A DNA stretch of 64,000 nt. It comes from Enterovibrio sp. JCM 19048. Lineage in GTDB: Bacteria; Pseudomonadota; Gammaproteobacteria; Enterobacterales; Vibrionaceae. The position numbers and the translations under genes were made by a program. The DNA lies in the NCBI GenBank assembly GCA_001310415.1, contig BAXE01000017.1, forward strand, positions 38,312-102,311, read 5' to 3'. Positions 12,743 through 25,871 of the stretch are shown piece by piece. The notes under the pieces were generated by a model. The model saw only the letters and a list, made by a program, of their open reading frames with translations. It searched no databases and was not told where the DNA came from. How positions within the stretch are numbered: the first letter of the stretch is position 1; each line of letters starts with the position of its first letter.

Positions 12743-13234
12743 ATGGCAATGACCTTGGCGCAGATTTTACAGCGCAATATCGACCTGCTTGAAAGTTGTG
12801 GAGTGGCATACCAACAATGGACGCATGAGCCGATCCTGGACTTTGAGATGGATGGGAAAATCGGCGTCGAGTTAGGTTGGACGGCAACGCCGACCAAAAG
12901 CCTCTTCCTTCGGTTGAAAAATGGCGGAAACGCGCTGCTGCTGACACACCGTGATGCCCGACTGGACAGTAAACAAATCAAAACCTTGTTGGGTAAACGT
13001 CCGTCAATTGCCTCGGATGAAGAAATGATCACACAACTGGGGTGCAGGCCAGGTGCAGTGTGCCCATTTGCTCTGCCTGAAGATATTCCACTGGTTGTTG
13101 ATGAGGTTTTGTTTACTTTTGACGAATTGATGTACACACCGGGGCCACCAGAGCTGACCTTTGCGTTTCCCGCCAAAGCCCTTCCAGATATCCTGGGGGC
13201 ATTACCTAATCCTGTCTATTATCTCAATGCGTGA
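12743..13234 (+). CDS. YbaK/EbsC-family aminoacyl-tRNA deacylase-like protein
   Basis: The protein has 163 residues and is intact. It belongs to the YbaK/YeaK/ProX superfamily that hydrolyses mischarged aminoacyl-tRNAs in trans. The central block GWTATPTKSLFLRLKNG followed by ALLLTHRDARLDSKQIK, and later GCRPGAVCPFALPED, matches the family core (the PGAVCPFAL segment is diagnostic). The amino acid specificity (Cys, Ala or Pro) cannot be read from sequence. The ATG follows the argO TAA directly, so the two are probably co-transcribed. Confidence 0.8.
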   Translation: MAMTLAQILQRNIDLLESCGVAYQQWTHEPILDFEMDGKIGVELGWTATPTKSLFLRLKNGGNALLLTHRDARLDSKQIKTLLGKRPSIASDEEMITQLGCRPGAVCPFALPEDIPLVVDEVLFTFDELMYTPGPPELTFAFPAKALPDILGALPNPVYYLNA

Positions 13235-13343
13235 CAATTGCTGTCACAGCGCTGCGCATATTGCACCTTTTCCACTTCCAATTGCATGATCTGCCACTGC
13301 CATTGCTGGTGTGGCAGTAGCGAATATGGGATTATTAGCCTTC

Positions 13344-13392
13344 TATACCCAAGCGGCCTCAAAACCAACAAGATCAGGATGTTTGGGTATAA
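13344..13392. repeat. Short palindromic intergenic element (TATACCCAAG...TTGGGTATA)
   Basis: TATACCCAAGCGGCCTC at the left and GTTTGGGTATA at the right form an inverted repeat of about 9 bases around a 30-base core. The left arm is nearly the same as that of the element at 8827-8888. It lies 40 bases upstream of ftsB in an otherwise empty 200-base gap. Confidence 0.7.
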
Positions 13393-13433
13393 TCTATCTT
13401 GTTAATTGGCGTTGTGGCGGAGGGCAAAACACG

Positions 13434-13706
13434 ATGCGAATGCTGACACTGATGTTGCTCGTGTTGTTTGGATGGCTCCAGTACCACTTATGGTGGGGAA
13501 AGAACGGGGTCACCGACTACCTGGAGGTGAGTGCCGTTGCTGAATCTGTTGCGTTGGCCAATGAAAACCTTCATCAGCGTAACCAGCAGATGTACGCAGA
13601 AATTGCCGATCTGAAACGCGGGCAGGAAGCCATTGAAGAGCGTGCGCGCAATGAGCTTGGGCTGATCAAGCCGGGAGAAACCTTCTTCCGCATCGTTAGC
13701 GAATAA
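13434..13706 (+). CDS. ftsB: Cell division protein FtsB
   Basis: FtsB is a bitopic divisome protein that forms a complex with FtsL and FtsQ. The product is 90 residues, intact. A short N-terminal transmembrane helix (MRMLTLMLLVLFGWLQYHLWWG) is followed by a coiled coil (about residues 35-75) and the conserved tail ARNELGLIKPGETFFRIV. The ATG at 13434 with GGAGGG upstream is chosen over in-frame starts further upstream, which would run through the repeat element. ispD follows after 27 bases, as in E. coli. Confidence 0.95.
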   Translation: MRMLTLMLLVLFGWLQYHLWWGKNGVTDYLEVSAVAESVALANENLHQRNQQMYAEIADLKRGQEAIEERARNELGLIKPGETFFRIVSE

Positions 13707-13733
13707 CCCGCTCACCTATCAAAGAAGAGAAAG

Positions 13734-14483
13734 ATGACCACCCCGTCCAGTGAAGAAACACTGCACCAAACGCAGAACACCATTTCTGGCATTGTTGCCA
13801 TTGTTCCTGCGGCTGGTGTGGGCAAGCGGATGCAATCTGCCGTGCCCAAACAATATCTGACCATCGAAAATAAAACCCTGTTGGAGCACACGGTGCACTA
13901 CCTGCTGGAGCATCCGGCAATTTCAAAGGTCGTGATAGCGATAAGTGCCGAAGACGCCTATTTTCATTCCACGTCACTGAGCGGCAATACACGAGTGGTG
14001 ATTGCGACCGGTGGTGGCGAGCGGCAGACTCAGTGTTGGCCGGGCTCGAAGCCACGGATGCAGAATGGGTGATGGTGCATGATGCTGCCCGCCCATGTGT
14101 CCGCCATGACGATATTGACGCTTTGATTGCTACCGCTGTGAGCCACAATGATGGCGCTATTCTGCTGCGCCGGTGCGTGACACCATGAAACGTGGAAATG
14201 CTGAAAGCGGTATTGAGACCACCGTGTGCCGGGAGCAGCTTTGGCATGCCCTGACGCCGCAGATGTTTCGCCGTACCCAACTGCTTGAGGCGCTGAAAAG
14301 TGCGCTGGAAAAATCGTTGAATGTGACCGATGAAGCATCGGCCATTGAACTGGCAGGCGGAGCCCAAAGCTGGTTGCAGGACGCGCAGACAATATCAAAG
14401 TGACACAGCCGGAAGATCTGGCTCTGGCCTCTTTTTTCCTGGCACAGCGCCGTCAGGATAACGGATTGGAAGAAAGCAAATGA
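13734..14483 (+). CDS. ispD: 2-C-methyl-D-erythritol 4-phosphate cytidylyltransferase (three apparent frameshifts)
   Basis: IspD joins MEP to CTP in the non-mevalonate isoprenoid pathway and is essential. The repaired length is about 250 residues, with an N-terminal extension of about 17 residues. The CTP loop [30 protein letters not shown] and TDEASAIEL are present. Breaks are near 14024 (G lost from CGGGCA), 14165 (G lost) and 14361 (A lost). The stop overlaps the ispF start (ATGA), the usual coupling. Confidence 0.93.
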
Positions 14484-14965
14484 TAAGAATTGGACACGGC
14501 TTTGACGTTCACAAGTTTGGCGGCGAAGGCCCGGTAATTATTGGTGGCGTCAGCATTCCCTACGAGCAGGGGCTGGTTGCCCACTCTGATGGCGACGTTG
14601 CATTACACGCAGTCTGTGACGCCCTGTTGGGGGCAATTGCAGCTGGCGATATCGGCCGTCATTTCCCGGACACTGACGCAGAATGGGAAGGGGCAGACAG
14701 CCGCTTTTTATTGCGCGATGTGTTCGCCAAAGTGAAAGCGAAAGGCTATGTGATAGGTAACCTGGACGTCACTATCATGGCACAGGCGCCGAAAATGGCA
14801 CCGCATATCGACGCTATGTGCTCGGCGATTGCCGAAGATTTGGAAACGGATGTCACAAACATTAATGTGAAAGCAACCACCACGGAGCGACTGGGCTTTA
14901 CCGGCCGCAAAGAAGGCATCGCCTGCGAAGCCGTGGTTATCATCCGTAAGGACTCCAATGACTGA
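14480..14965 (+). CDS. ispF: 2-C-methyl-D-erythritol 2,4-cyclodiphosphate synthase
   Basis: IspF cyclises CDP-ME 2-phosphate with loss of CMP. The product is 161 residues, intact. The zinc ligands are in [10 protein letters not shown] (D8, H10) and VAHSDGDV (the conserved His near residue 42). IGRHFPDTD and [18 protein letters not shown] complete the family signature. Its start overlaps the ispD stop and its end overlaps the truD start by 8 bases, so the three are co-translated. Confidence 0.98.
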   Translation: MIRIGHGFDVHKFGGEGPVIIGGVSIPYEQGLVAHSDGDVALHAVCDALLGAIAAGDIGRHFPDTDAEWEGADSRFLLRDVFAKVKAKGYVIGNLDVTIMAQAPKMAPHIDAMCSAIAEDLETDVTNINVKATTTERLGFTGRKEGIACEAVVIIRKDSND

Positions 14966-16013
14966 TTTAATGAACTCGCTGGCCTATCTGCATGGCCAGC
15001 CGACGGCCACTGGCCGTCTGAAAGCAAAACCTGAAGATTTCTTTGTCAGCGAAACTCTCGACTTCACTCCTGCAGGACACGGCGAGCATTTCCTGGTTCG
15101 CATCCGTAAAATTGGTGAAAACACCAAATATGTTGCCAATGAACTGGCAAAAGCATGTGGTGTGACTTCCCGTGATGTCAGCTGGGCTGGTCTGAAAGAT
15201 CGCCATGCGGTAACCGAGCAGTGGTTCAGTGTGCATCTTCCTGGCCAGCCGGATCCGGATCTGAGCGAATTTGTGGCGACCCATGAAGGGTGGATGCGAT
15301 TCTCGAAACCGCCCGCCATGATAAGAAATTGCGTCCGGGTGCCTTATCGGTAACCACTTCAAGTTGGTGATCACAGATTTTGATGGTGATGATGCGATTG
15401 AAACCCGTCTGGCCAACATTCGCGACCAAGGTGTACCAAACTATTTTGGCAGCCAGCGTTTTGGCCGTAACGGCAATAACGTGACGTCAGCCCGTGACTG
15501 GGGACAGGACAAGTTCCGTGTCCGCGACAAGAGCAAGCGCAGTTCTATCTTTCAGCCGCACGCTCTTACCTGTTCAACCAGGTGTTATCTGCACGTATTG
15601 AAAAGCAACTCTGCCATACACCAATATTGGGTGACTTGCTCATTGATGATCAGGAAAACACAAAGCTGGTGGACGACATTGCAGCCGCGCAAGAAAAGCT
15701 CACCAAGCGTCACTGGCAGATCTCTGGCCCAATGACCGGCGACAATGCGTTGCCAACCCAAGGTGAAGCGCAGCAATTTGAGCAGGACATTGTGGATACC
15801 GAACCACATTTGCTGGCTGTGATCCGTTCCAACCGTATGCGTCACGAGCGCCGTCCATTGCTGCTCTACCCACAGGATATGCAGTGGCAACGTGACGGAA
15901 ACACCCTGGAGGTGGAGTTCGCTTTGCCAGCAGGCTGTTTTGCAACGGCAGTGATGCGGGAAGTCATCGAAGATTTATCAGACGGAGATGCTGATGCACA
16001 TATTGATCAGTAA
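14958..16013 (+). CDS. truD: tRNA pseudouridine(13) synthase TruD (three apparent frameshifts)
   Basis: TruD makes pseudouridine 13 in tRNA-Glu. The repaired length is 352 residues. The catalytic aspartate lies in [16 protein letters not shown] (about residue 82). [12 protein letters not shown] near the N-terminus and [18 protein letters not shown] in the middle are family signatures. Breaks are near 15291 (G lost from GGGG), 15352 (G lost from GGG) and 15542 (T lost from TTT). It overlaps both ispF and surE, as in E. coli. Confidence 0.93.
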
Positions 16014-16748
16014 TGATGATGGTGTGTTTGCAGAAGGGATCAATGTACTGGCAGAGGTGCTGTCAGACATTGCCACAGTGACCGTGGTAGCGCCGGACCG
16101 GAATCGTTCTGGCGCATCTAACTCACTGACACTGGAAAATCCCCTGCGTGTCCGTGCGGTGGGTGAAAACCGTTATGCCGTGCAGGGAACGCCGACGGAC
16201 AGTGTACATGTGGCTTTAAATGCATTGCTGACCGAGAAAGTGGATTTCGTTATTGCCGGAATCAACATGGTGCCAACCTGGGTGACGATGTGCTGTATTC
16301 GGGCACGGTTGCGGCAGCAACAGAAGGCTTTTTCATGGGAGCCCCTGCGATAGCGGTCTCCCTTTGTGGTGACACGCATTTCCATACTGCGGCGCAGGTG
16401 GTAAAAGAGGTGGTGCTCAGTGATAAAGAGCACCCGTTGCCCCGTAACCGGTTGTTGAATATCAATGTACCGGATTGCCCTCTGGAAGCACTCGAAGGGT
16501 GGGAAATCACCCGTCTTGGTGCACGTCACCGTGCTGAAGACATGATAAAAGACACGGATCCCCGTGGACATGCGATTTACTGGATTGGCCCTCCAGGCGC
16601 CAAACAGGATGCCGGTCCAGGGACTGACTTTTATGCCATTGAAAACAATTGCGTCTCACTGACACCATTGCAGGTTGATTTAACCGCGCATGATTCTATT
16701 GCGACCTTAACGCATTGGTTGTCACAAACTACGGAACAAAAAGGGTGA
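15994..16748 (+). CDS. surE: 5'/3'-nucleotidase SurE (one apparent frameshift)
   Basis: SurE is a stationary-phase survival phosphatase acting on nucleoside monophosphates and polyphosphate. The repaired length is 251 residues. The metal-binding SNDDG is at residues 6-10. [14 protein letters not shown] and, after repair, [21 protein letters not shown] are conserved. The break near 16268 loses one C (AACCATGG). The ATG at 15994 is 6 bases after GGAG; an in-frame ATG at 15988 is too close to that site. It overlaps the truD end. Confidence 0.93.
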
Positions 16749-16753
16749 TATTG

Positions 16754-17372
16754 GTGAATTACTCGCATTCACTTATACAACTATTACGTCAGCAGGGAAT
16801 CACCGATCAGCGTGTGCTGGAGGCAATCGGTCGTTTACCACGCCATCTGTTTGTCTCTGAAGCCATGGCTCATCAGGCTTACGACAACAATGCACTGCCG
16901 ATAGGCTTCGGCCAGACCATTTCTCAGCCTACATTGTGGCTAAAATGACCGAGTTGTTAGGTCTTAAACACAATAGCCGTGTATTAGAGGTGGGAACCGG
17001 TTCCGGGTTTCAGACATGCGTACTTGCGCAACTGGTTGAGCATGTTTATTCCGTAGAGCGAATTAAGCAACTGCAAATGGTCGCAAAGCGCCGTTTCAAG
17101 CAGTTTGAGCTCTATAATATTTCGACAAAACATGGGGATGGCTGGCAAGGATGGGCCAGTAAAGGGCCGTTTGACGCATTATAGTAACAGCCGCTGCTGC
17201 CAGCATGCCGCATGCATTGTTAACACAGCTTGCGGACGGTGGAACCCTTATTGTTCCTGTCGGAGAAGCCGATCAGACCCTCTACAAAGTGACACGTCGC
17301 GGTGATGAGTTTGATACTTCACCGATTGAAGCCGTGCGCTTTGTCCCACTTGTTGCGGGTGATTTGGCATAG
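16754..17372 (+). CDS. pcm: Protein-L-isoaspartate O-methyltransferase (two apparent frameshifts)
   Basis: Pcm repairs isoaspartyl residues in aged proteins using SAM. The repaired length is about 206 residues. It shows [13 protein letters not shown], the SAM motif [13 protein letters not shown] and VERIKQLQ, and ends with [11 protein letters not shown]. Breaks are near 16931 (T lost) and 17182 (A lost). There is no ATG. GTG at 16754 or TTG at 16751, both 5-8 bases after AAGGG, are the likely starts; GTG at 16745 would overlap the surE stop. Confidence 0.9.
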
Positions 17373-17382
17373 GTAACGAGCG

Positions 17383-18334
17383 GTGACAGCCCTTTCAATT
17401 CAGTTGAAAATATTAGTAATCATCTCAGTACTGGGATTATTGTCTGCGTGTTCGGTATCAAGCCTGCACCTGTGTCCAGTGTCGGGCCGGATTACAATCA
17501 AGTTGAACGGGGGAGTTACCGCGGAAGCTTCTATGAGGTGCAAAAAGGCGACACACTGTACTATATCGCTTACATCACTGACCGTGATGTGAATGACATT
17601 ATTGATGCAAATAAGCTGTCTAAACCTTACACCATTTATCCCGGGCAAAAGCTGAACCTGTGGCGGGAAAAATATGTCCCGCCAAGTTACGGGAAGAAAG
17701 GCAAGCCAGAAGCGGCGGTGGTGGTGGCTGCAGCATCGACAGCACCGGTTGTTGTGGCGGCTTCTAAACCGGTAGCGGTTTCAGGATCTTCTGCTAAGAC
17801 CGCGAAGGATAATCAAAAATACGTGTCGCAAAATAAGTCGGGATCAACATCTCAAATTAAGAAAAATGTTGAACAGCAAAAAGTGAAGGAGTACAGTCGA
17901 GCTGTAACAAAAAGTAAACCACCTGTTGATAAACCTATAAATAAATCGTCTGATACCCCTGCCAAAATAAATTGGCAATGGCCGTCAAGCGGTCGGGTGA
18001 TATCAGGGTTTTCAAGCTCAGAGCTTGGTAACAAAGGCATTGATATTGCCGGTAAACGTGGGCAGCAAATCAATGCATCAGCAGATGGTAAAGTGGTGTA
18101 TGCAGGTAACGCGCTTCGTGGATACGGTAATTTAATCATTATTAAACACAACGATGATTACCTGAGCGCATACGCACACAATGATCGTATATTTGTTTCA
18201 GAGCGCCAGAGTGTTAAAAAAGGGCAGAAAATAGCTCAATGGGAAGTTCTGGTACTAACAGTGTTCGGTTGCATTTTGAGATTCGCTATAAAGGAAAATC
18301 GGTAAACCCTTTGAGGTATCTACCCAAACGGTAA
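17383..18334 (+). CDS. nlpD: Lipoprotein NlpD, LysM and degenerate M23 domain (two apparent frameshifts)
   Basis: NlpD is an outer-membrane lipoprotein that activates the amidase AmiC at the septum. The repaired length is 317 residues, with a GTG start. The signal peptide ends in the lipobox LLSAC. A LysM domain ([16 protein letters not shown], through NLW) follows near residues 50-95, then a low-complexity linker, then an M23-like domain with [23 protein letters not shown]. The usual M23 zinc ligands are missing, as in E. coli NlpD. Breaks are near 17463 (C lost from CCC) and 18240 (A lost from AAA). The rpoS promoter commonly lies inside nlpD. Confidence 0.92.
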
Positions 18335-18388
18335 ACCGGGACAGATTTTGTTGTACTGTCTTGCTGCTACGCCAAATCGGGAGGCGCT

Positions 18389-18715
18389 ATGAGTCAGAAT
18401 AATACTGCAAAAAAAGTCGACGACATGATGGTTGAAGACGTCGAAATGGAGCAAATCGAGCTTGAGAATGAAGAAGAGACGATTGAAGAGGCTGAAGAGT
18501 CCATATCGTTTGCTGCTTCTTCTAAAGCCCTTGATGCAACCCAGCTTTACCTAAGCGAAATAGGCTATTCGCCTTTGCTTACGGCTGAAGAAGAAGTGCT
18601 GTATGCGCGCCGTGCCCTGCGTGGTGATGAAGCTGCCCGCAAGCGAATGATCGAGAGTAACCTTCGATTAGTGGTGAAGATTTCCCGCCGTTATTCAAAC
18701 CGTGGTCTGGCTTTG
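18389..18715 (+). pseudogene. rpoS: Truncated rpoS (N-terminal third only)
   Basis: This is the stationary-phase sigma factor gene, cut short. The first 109 codons match RpoS: an acidic N-terminus, then [41 protein letters not shown] (region 1.2) and [21 protein letters not shown] at the start of region 2. After GLAL the frame runs into antisense mutS sequence and stops at 18769. The rest of region 2 and all of regions 3 and 4, about 220 residues including the -10 and -35 recognition parts, are absent. No single-base repair restores it. A functional sigma factor cannot be made from this locus. Confidence 0.9.
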
Positions 18716-20870
18716 AGTTTTTCTGCCAGCCACTCAGCGCTTGCCCATGCTAAAGACAGGCCGTCATAAGTGCTGGTGCCCCGGCCAATCTCATCCATCA
18801 ATACCAGACTGTTCTCTGTCGCGTTGTGAAGGATGTTCGCAGTTTCTGTCATCTCTACCATAAAGGTTGAGCGGCCAGACGCTAAATCATCCGATGCGCC
18901 GATACGGGTGAAGATACGGTCGACCGGGCCCAGTGTGACAGACTCTGCTGGCACATAAGAACCAATGTGGGCCATCAGGGTGATCAGCGCAGTCTGGCGC
19001 ATGTAGGTCGATTTACCGCCCATGTTTGGCCCTGTGATGATCAGCATACGGCGATCCGGGCTCAACGAAGTTGGGTTGGCGATAAAGGGTGCATCCAGCA
19101 CCTGTTCAACCACAGGGTGACGACCACCGGCAATGGCGATGCCACGCTCTGATGTCAATGTTGGACGGCAATAACCCAGTGACTCTGCACGCTCGGCAAG
19201 GTTTGCCAGTACATCCAGTGTCGAGAGTGCTTCTGCCGCTTTTTGCAGTTGTTCCAGATGGGGCAGTAGCTTATCAAACAGCTCTTCCCACAGTTTTTTC
19301 TCCAACGCCAATGCCTTGGATTTGGAGTTCAGCACTTTGTCTTCGTGCTCTTTTAATTCAGGAATGATGTAGCGTTCAGCATTTTTCAGCGTTTGGCGTC
19401 GCACATAGTAAGGTGGCACCAGGTGCTCTGACCACGGCTGACCTGAATATAAAAACCATGGACGGAGTTGAAACCGACTTTCAGGGTATCGATGTCATGG
19501 CGCTCACGCTCACGGATTTCCAACTCTTCGAGGAAGCGGGTAGCGCCGTCAGCCAGATCGCGCCACTCATCCAGTTCGGCGTTGTAGCGGGGGCAATCAC
19601 ACCACCGTCACGAATAACCACTGGTGGCGTTTCTACAATGGCATGCTCAAGCAGCGCGGTCAGCTCAGGCATTGGCATGCTGGCCGTTTTTAGCGGTGCG
19701 ATGGACTCGTCCTGCACTTCCTCCAACAGGCATTCAATCTCCGGCAGTTGTTGCAGCGCGCCGCGTAGTCTCGCCATGTCACGCGGGCGTGCTGAACGCA
19801 GTGCCAGACGTGCAGGATTCGCTCCATATCGCCCACAGGTCGCAATGCTGATGCCAATTCCACGTACAGGCCGGTATCTTTCAGCGCAGTAATGGCATCC
19901 AGGCGGCGGTTAACAATGGTGAAATCACGCATTGGTTGGTGCAGCCAGCGTTTTAGCATGCGGCTACCCATTGCTGTGGCAGTTTTATCCAGCACTGAGG
20001 CAACGGTATTTTCAAAGCCGCCGGAAAGGTTTTGAGTAAGCTCCAGATTACGGCGGGTGGCTGCATCCAGAATCACTGACTGGTCTTTATTTTCTTTTAC
20101 CAGCGAACGGATATGGGGCAGGGCGGTGCGCTGGGTATCTTTGACGTACTGCATCAGGCAACCAGCAGCGGCTAGTCCCAAAGAGCAGTTTTCTACGCCA
20201 AAGCCCACCAAATCACGGGTACCGAATTGTTGGTTTAACTGCTGTTTGGCGGTTTCCAGATCGAATTCCCAGATAGGACGGCGGCGGCTGCCTTTACACA
20301 TTTCTGTTAACGCCGGGAAAGCAAAATCTTCCGGATAAAGCAACTCGGCCGGACGGGTGCGCTGAAGCTCTGCCTGCATTTCTTCTTCGCTGCCAGGTTC
20401 GCTCAGCAAAAAGCGGCCAGAGGTAATATCTAGGGTGGCATAGCCAAAGCGGTCGCCATTCGCGAAGATTGCGGCAATCAGGTTATCAACACGTTCGTTA
20501 AGCAGGGCTTCATCCGAGACCGTGCCCGGTGTCACGATACGGACAACCTGACGTTCTACCGGCCTTTGCTGGTGGCCGGATCGCCAATTTGCTCACAAAT
20601 CGCCACCGATTCTCCCAGCTGAACCAGACGGGCAAGGTAGCCTTCGACAGAATGGTAGGGAACGCCTGCCATCGGAATAGGTTCACCGGCCGAGGCGCCG
20701 CGTTTGGTCAGAGAGATATCAAGCAACTGTGATGCACGTTTGGCATCGTCGTAGAACAGCTCGTAAAAATCACCCATACGGTAGAAAAGCAGTTCTTCAG
20801 GATGCTGCGCTTTGATTTTCAGGTATTGCTGCATCATGGGCGTATGATTGGCTGTCGCTTGTACTGTCAC
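18709..20870 (-). pseudogene. mutS: mutS lacking its 3' end (plus four apparent frameshifts)
   Basis: MutS recognises mismatches and starts mismatch repair. From a GTG start at 20870 the N-terminal part reads [16 protein letters not shown] and [17 protein letters not shown], with the mismatch-wedge Phe-x-Glu. The ATPase shows Walker [18 protein letters not shown] and Walker [16 protein letters not shown]. Sequence then stops at WLAEKLKA and passes into antisense rpoS. The last approximately 130 residues (rest of the ATPase, helix-turn-helix dimerisation part and C-terminal tail) are missing. Four single-base losses (near 20565, 19812, 19590 and 19423) look like read errors, but the 3' loss does not. 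Confidence 0.9.
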
Positions 20871-20982
20871 TATCTGGCCTGCAAAATTACGATATAAGAA
20901 GAGGGAACAAGGATACGTGAATCGCGGTAAATGGGTAAAGTATCGATATCGCGATGGTGTGAATGAAATAACAGGGGATGAG

Positions 20983-21480
20983 ATGGAACAACTGGTAAAG
21001 CTGGCCACGCAGGTTGGCGAAAAACTCAAAGAGAACGGGCAAACAGTGACGACCGCAGAGTCCTGCACTGGCGGTGGCATTGCTTATATCCTGACAGAGG
21101 TTGCAGGAAGCTCGGCATGGTTTGAACGCGGTTTTGTGACATACAGTAATGAGGCGAAGCACGATCTGGTCGGTGTGTCGACAGCCACGCTGGAAGCCTA
21201 TGGTGCGGTCAGCCAGCAGGTGGTTGCTGAAATGGCGACCGGTGCGCTGGAAGCTGCCAAGGCAGATTTTGCCCTTGCGGTGAGCGGCATTGCGGGCCCA
21301 ACCGGAGGGACGGAAGAAAAGCCGGTGGGGTTGGTCTGTTTTGGTTGGGCGACCCGTAATGGTGTGGTAACAGAAAAGTGTCTGTTTGATGGAGACAGGC
21401 ATGATATCCGCCGCAATACCATTGCCCACAGCCTTTGTCGTTTGCTCAGTTACTTGGAAAGCGAAAAACCGGAGCAGTAA
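20983..21480 (+). CDS. pncC: Nicotinamide-nucleotide amidase PncC (CinA C-terminal domain)
   Basis: PncC deamidates NMN to nicotinate mononucleotide in pyridine salvage. The product is 165 residues, intact, and consists of the CinA-C domain only. It shows [38 protein letters not shown], and [19 protein letters not shown]. The ATG at 20983 after GGGG is chosen over longer in-frame starts, because the upstream part does not resemble the family and overlaps the mutS start region. Position between mutS and recA is conserved in gammaproteobacteria. Confidence 0.93.
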   Translation: MEQLVKLATQVGEKLKENGQTVTTAESCTGGGIAYILTEVAGSSAWFERGFVTYSNEAKHDLVGVSTATLEAYGAVSQQVVAEMATGALEAAKADFALAVSGIAGPTGGTEEKPVGLVCFGWATRNGVVTEKCLFDGDRHDIRRNTIAHSLCRLLSYLESEKPEQ

Positions 21481-21516
21481 CACGAAAGCGGAGAAAAAGT
21501 TTTATACAGGGCTAGA

Positions 21517-21536
21517 CACTGTATAAATGGACAGTA
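21517..21536 (+). promoter_or_regulatory. LexA (SOS) box upstream of recA
   Basis: CACTGTATAAATGGACAGTA contains CTGT-N8-ACAG, a close match to the LexA consensus, 55 bases before the recA ATG. LexA control of recA is the classic SOS arrangement. Confidence 0.9.
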
Positions 21537-21591
21537 TACTTAACAGCAATTCACAGCTATCGAACGATTATTGCTTCCGTTGGAGAATCAA

Positions 21592-22641
21592 ATGGACGAC
21601 AACAAACAGAAGGCGTTAGCCGCAGCCCTGGGTCAGATCGAAAAACAATTCGGTAAAGGTTCGATCATGCGTTTGGGTGACGACCGCACGATGGACATTG
21701 AAACCGTATCAACCGGTTCGTTGTCTCTGGATATCGCGCTGGGCGCTGGTGGTCTGCCATACGGCCGTATTGTTGAAATCTATGGTCCTGAATCATCAGG
21801 TAAAACCACACTGACTCTGCAAGTCATTGCGGAAGCACAAAAGCAAGGCAAAACCTGTGCGTTTATCGATGCTGAGCACGCGCTGGACCCAGTCTATGCA
21901 CGTAAACTGCATGTTGATATCGACAACCTGCTGGTATCTCAGCCAGACACCGGTGAGCAGGCGCTGGAAATCGCAGATGCCCTGACCCGCTCTGGTGCGG
22001 TTGACGTTATCATTATCGACTCCGTAGCGGCTTTGACGCCAAAAGCGGAAATCGAAGGTGAAATGGGCGACTCTCACATGGGTCTGCAGGCACGTATGCT
22101 GTCTCAGGCAATGCGTAAGCTGACTGCGAACATCAAAAACAGTAACACCCTGATGATCTTCATCAACCAGATCCGTATGAAGATCGGTGTGATGTTCGGT
22201 AACCCAGAAACCACTACCGGTGGTAACGCACTGAAATTCTACGCTTCTGTCCGTCTTGATATCCGCCGTATCGGCTCTATCAAAGAGGGTGATGAAGTGG
22301 TGGGTAACGATACCCGCGTGAAAGTGGTGAAAAACAAGATTGCGGCACCATTTAAACAAGCTGAATTCCAAATTATGTACGGTGAAGGTATCAACCTTTA
22401 CGGTGAGCTGATTGACCTGGGCGTGAAACACAAACTGGTTGAGAAAGCGGGTGCGTGGTACAGCTACAACGGCGACAAAATCGGCCAGGGTAAAGCGAAC
22501 GCTTGTAAGTTCCTGAAAGAAAACCCTGAGATTGCGAAGGAGCTGGATAAGACCCTGCGTGATATGTTGCTGCAAAACAATGACACCCAAGACAAAGCGC
22601 AAGTTGAAGATGCAGAGCTACCTGAAGAGGAAGCATTCTGA
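21592..22641 (+). CDS. recA: Recombinase A
   Basis: RecA drives homologous recombination and triggers LexA self-cleavage. The product is 349 residues, intact. The core includes [14 protein letters not shown], Walker [11 protein letters not shown] (about residues 66-75), Walker [11 protein letters not shown], loop L1/L2 residues within [19 protein letters not shown] and [20 protein letters not shown], and the acidic C-terminal tail [11 protein letters not shown]. The ATG lies just after GGAG. recX follows at once. Confidence 0.99.
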   Translation: MDDNKQKALAAALGQIEKQFGKGSIMRLGDDRTMDIETVSTGSLSLDIALGAGGLPYGRIVEIYGPESSGKTTLTLQVIAEAQKQGKTCAFIDAEHALDPVYARKLHVDIDNLLVSQPDTGEQALEIADALTRSGAVDVIIIDSVAALTPKAEIEGEMGDSHMGLQARMLSQAMRKLTANIKNSNTLMIFINQIRMKIGVMFGNPETTTGGNALKFYASVRLDIRRIGSIKEGDEVVGNDTRVKVVKNKIAAPFKQAEFQIMYGEGINLYGELIDLGVKHKLVEKAGAWYSYNGDKIGQGKANACKFLKENPEIAKELDKTLRDMLLQNNDTQDKAQVEDAELPEEEAF

Positions 22642-22664
22642 GTCTGACTGCCCGAGAATTAGCG

Positions 22665-23090
22665 GTGGGCATGCTGTCCCGCCGCGACCATTCTGAGCTG
22701 GAGCTGCGTCAAAAACTGGCGCAGCGACAGTGCACTCCTGACGAAATTGACGCTGCCATTGAACATTGTCTTTACCACAACTGGCTGGATGACAAACGGT
22801 TTGCGGAAATGCTCCTGCGCCACGGCGTTGGCAAAGGCCACGGTTGGCAACGTATCTGCTTTGATGCCAAACGCAAAGGCATCAGTACCGCACTGCTTGA
22901 AACTGCGCAGGACAACCAGCAGCATGACTGGTATGAACTGGCAAAAGAGTTAGCCTGTCGCCGTTTTGGCGATATCGATGGGAACCTGCCAGAGGTCGAT
23001 TTCAAGCAACGTGCCAAATGGACGCGATACCTGCAAAGTCGCGGTTTCAGCTTCGATCAAATCAACTACGCACTGTCAAAAGAGCATTAA
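22665..23090 (+). CDS. recX: Regulatory protein RecX
   Basis: RecX inhibits RecA filament extension. From GTG at 22665 the product is 141 residues, somewhat short of the usual 150-165. It is rich in RRDHSELELRQKL-type helical repeats: RRDHSELELRQKLAQRQ, LDDKRFAEMLLRHGVGKGHG and the C-terminal SRGFSFDQINYAL. The frame is open upstream through the recA stop (SLTARELAV), and that part also looks like RecX, so the true start may be a rare codon within the end of recA. The order recA-recX-alaS is conserved. Confidence 0.88.
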   Translation: MGMLSRRDHSELELRQKLAQRQCTPDEIDAAIEHCLYHNWLDDKRFAEMLLRHGVGKGHGWQRICFDAKRKGISTALLETAQDNQQHDWYELAKELACRRFGDIDGNLPEVDFKQRAKWTRYLQSRGFSFDQINYALSKEH

Positions 23091-23231
23091 ATCCCTGCTC
23101 GGTCTGCTTCTATCTTGTTTCTGCCTCTTTTCGCAATTGGTCAGGTTGTTTACAATGACCGCCAATTGACTCTGATCACGTCGCCTGTTATGCGACGCAG
23201 TGATAACTACCACTCCAATTTTCAGGATTAG

Positions 23232-25815
<2,584 letters not shown>

Positions 25816-25844
25816 GGTAAAGTCCCTGAGACAAATGCGTAAAG

Positions 25845-25871
25845 AAAGGCTTCCTATGGAAGCCTTTTTTC
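25845..25871 (+). terminator. Rho-independent terminator after alaS
   Basis: AAAGGCTTCC-TAT-GGAAGCCTTT is followed by T residues, 30 bases after the alaS stop. Confidence 0.85.
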
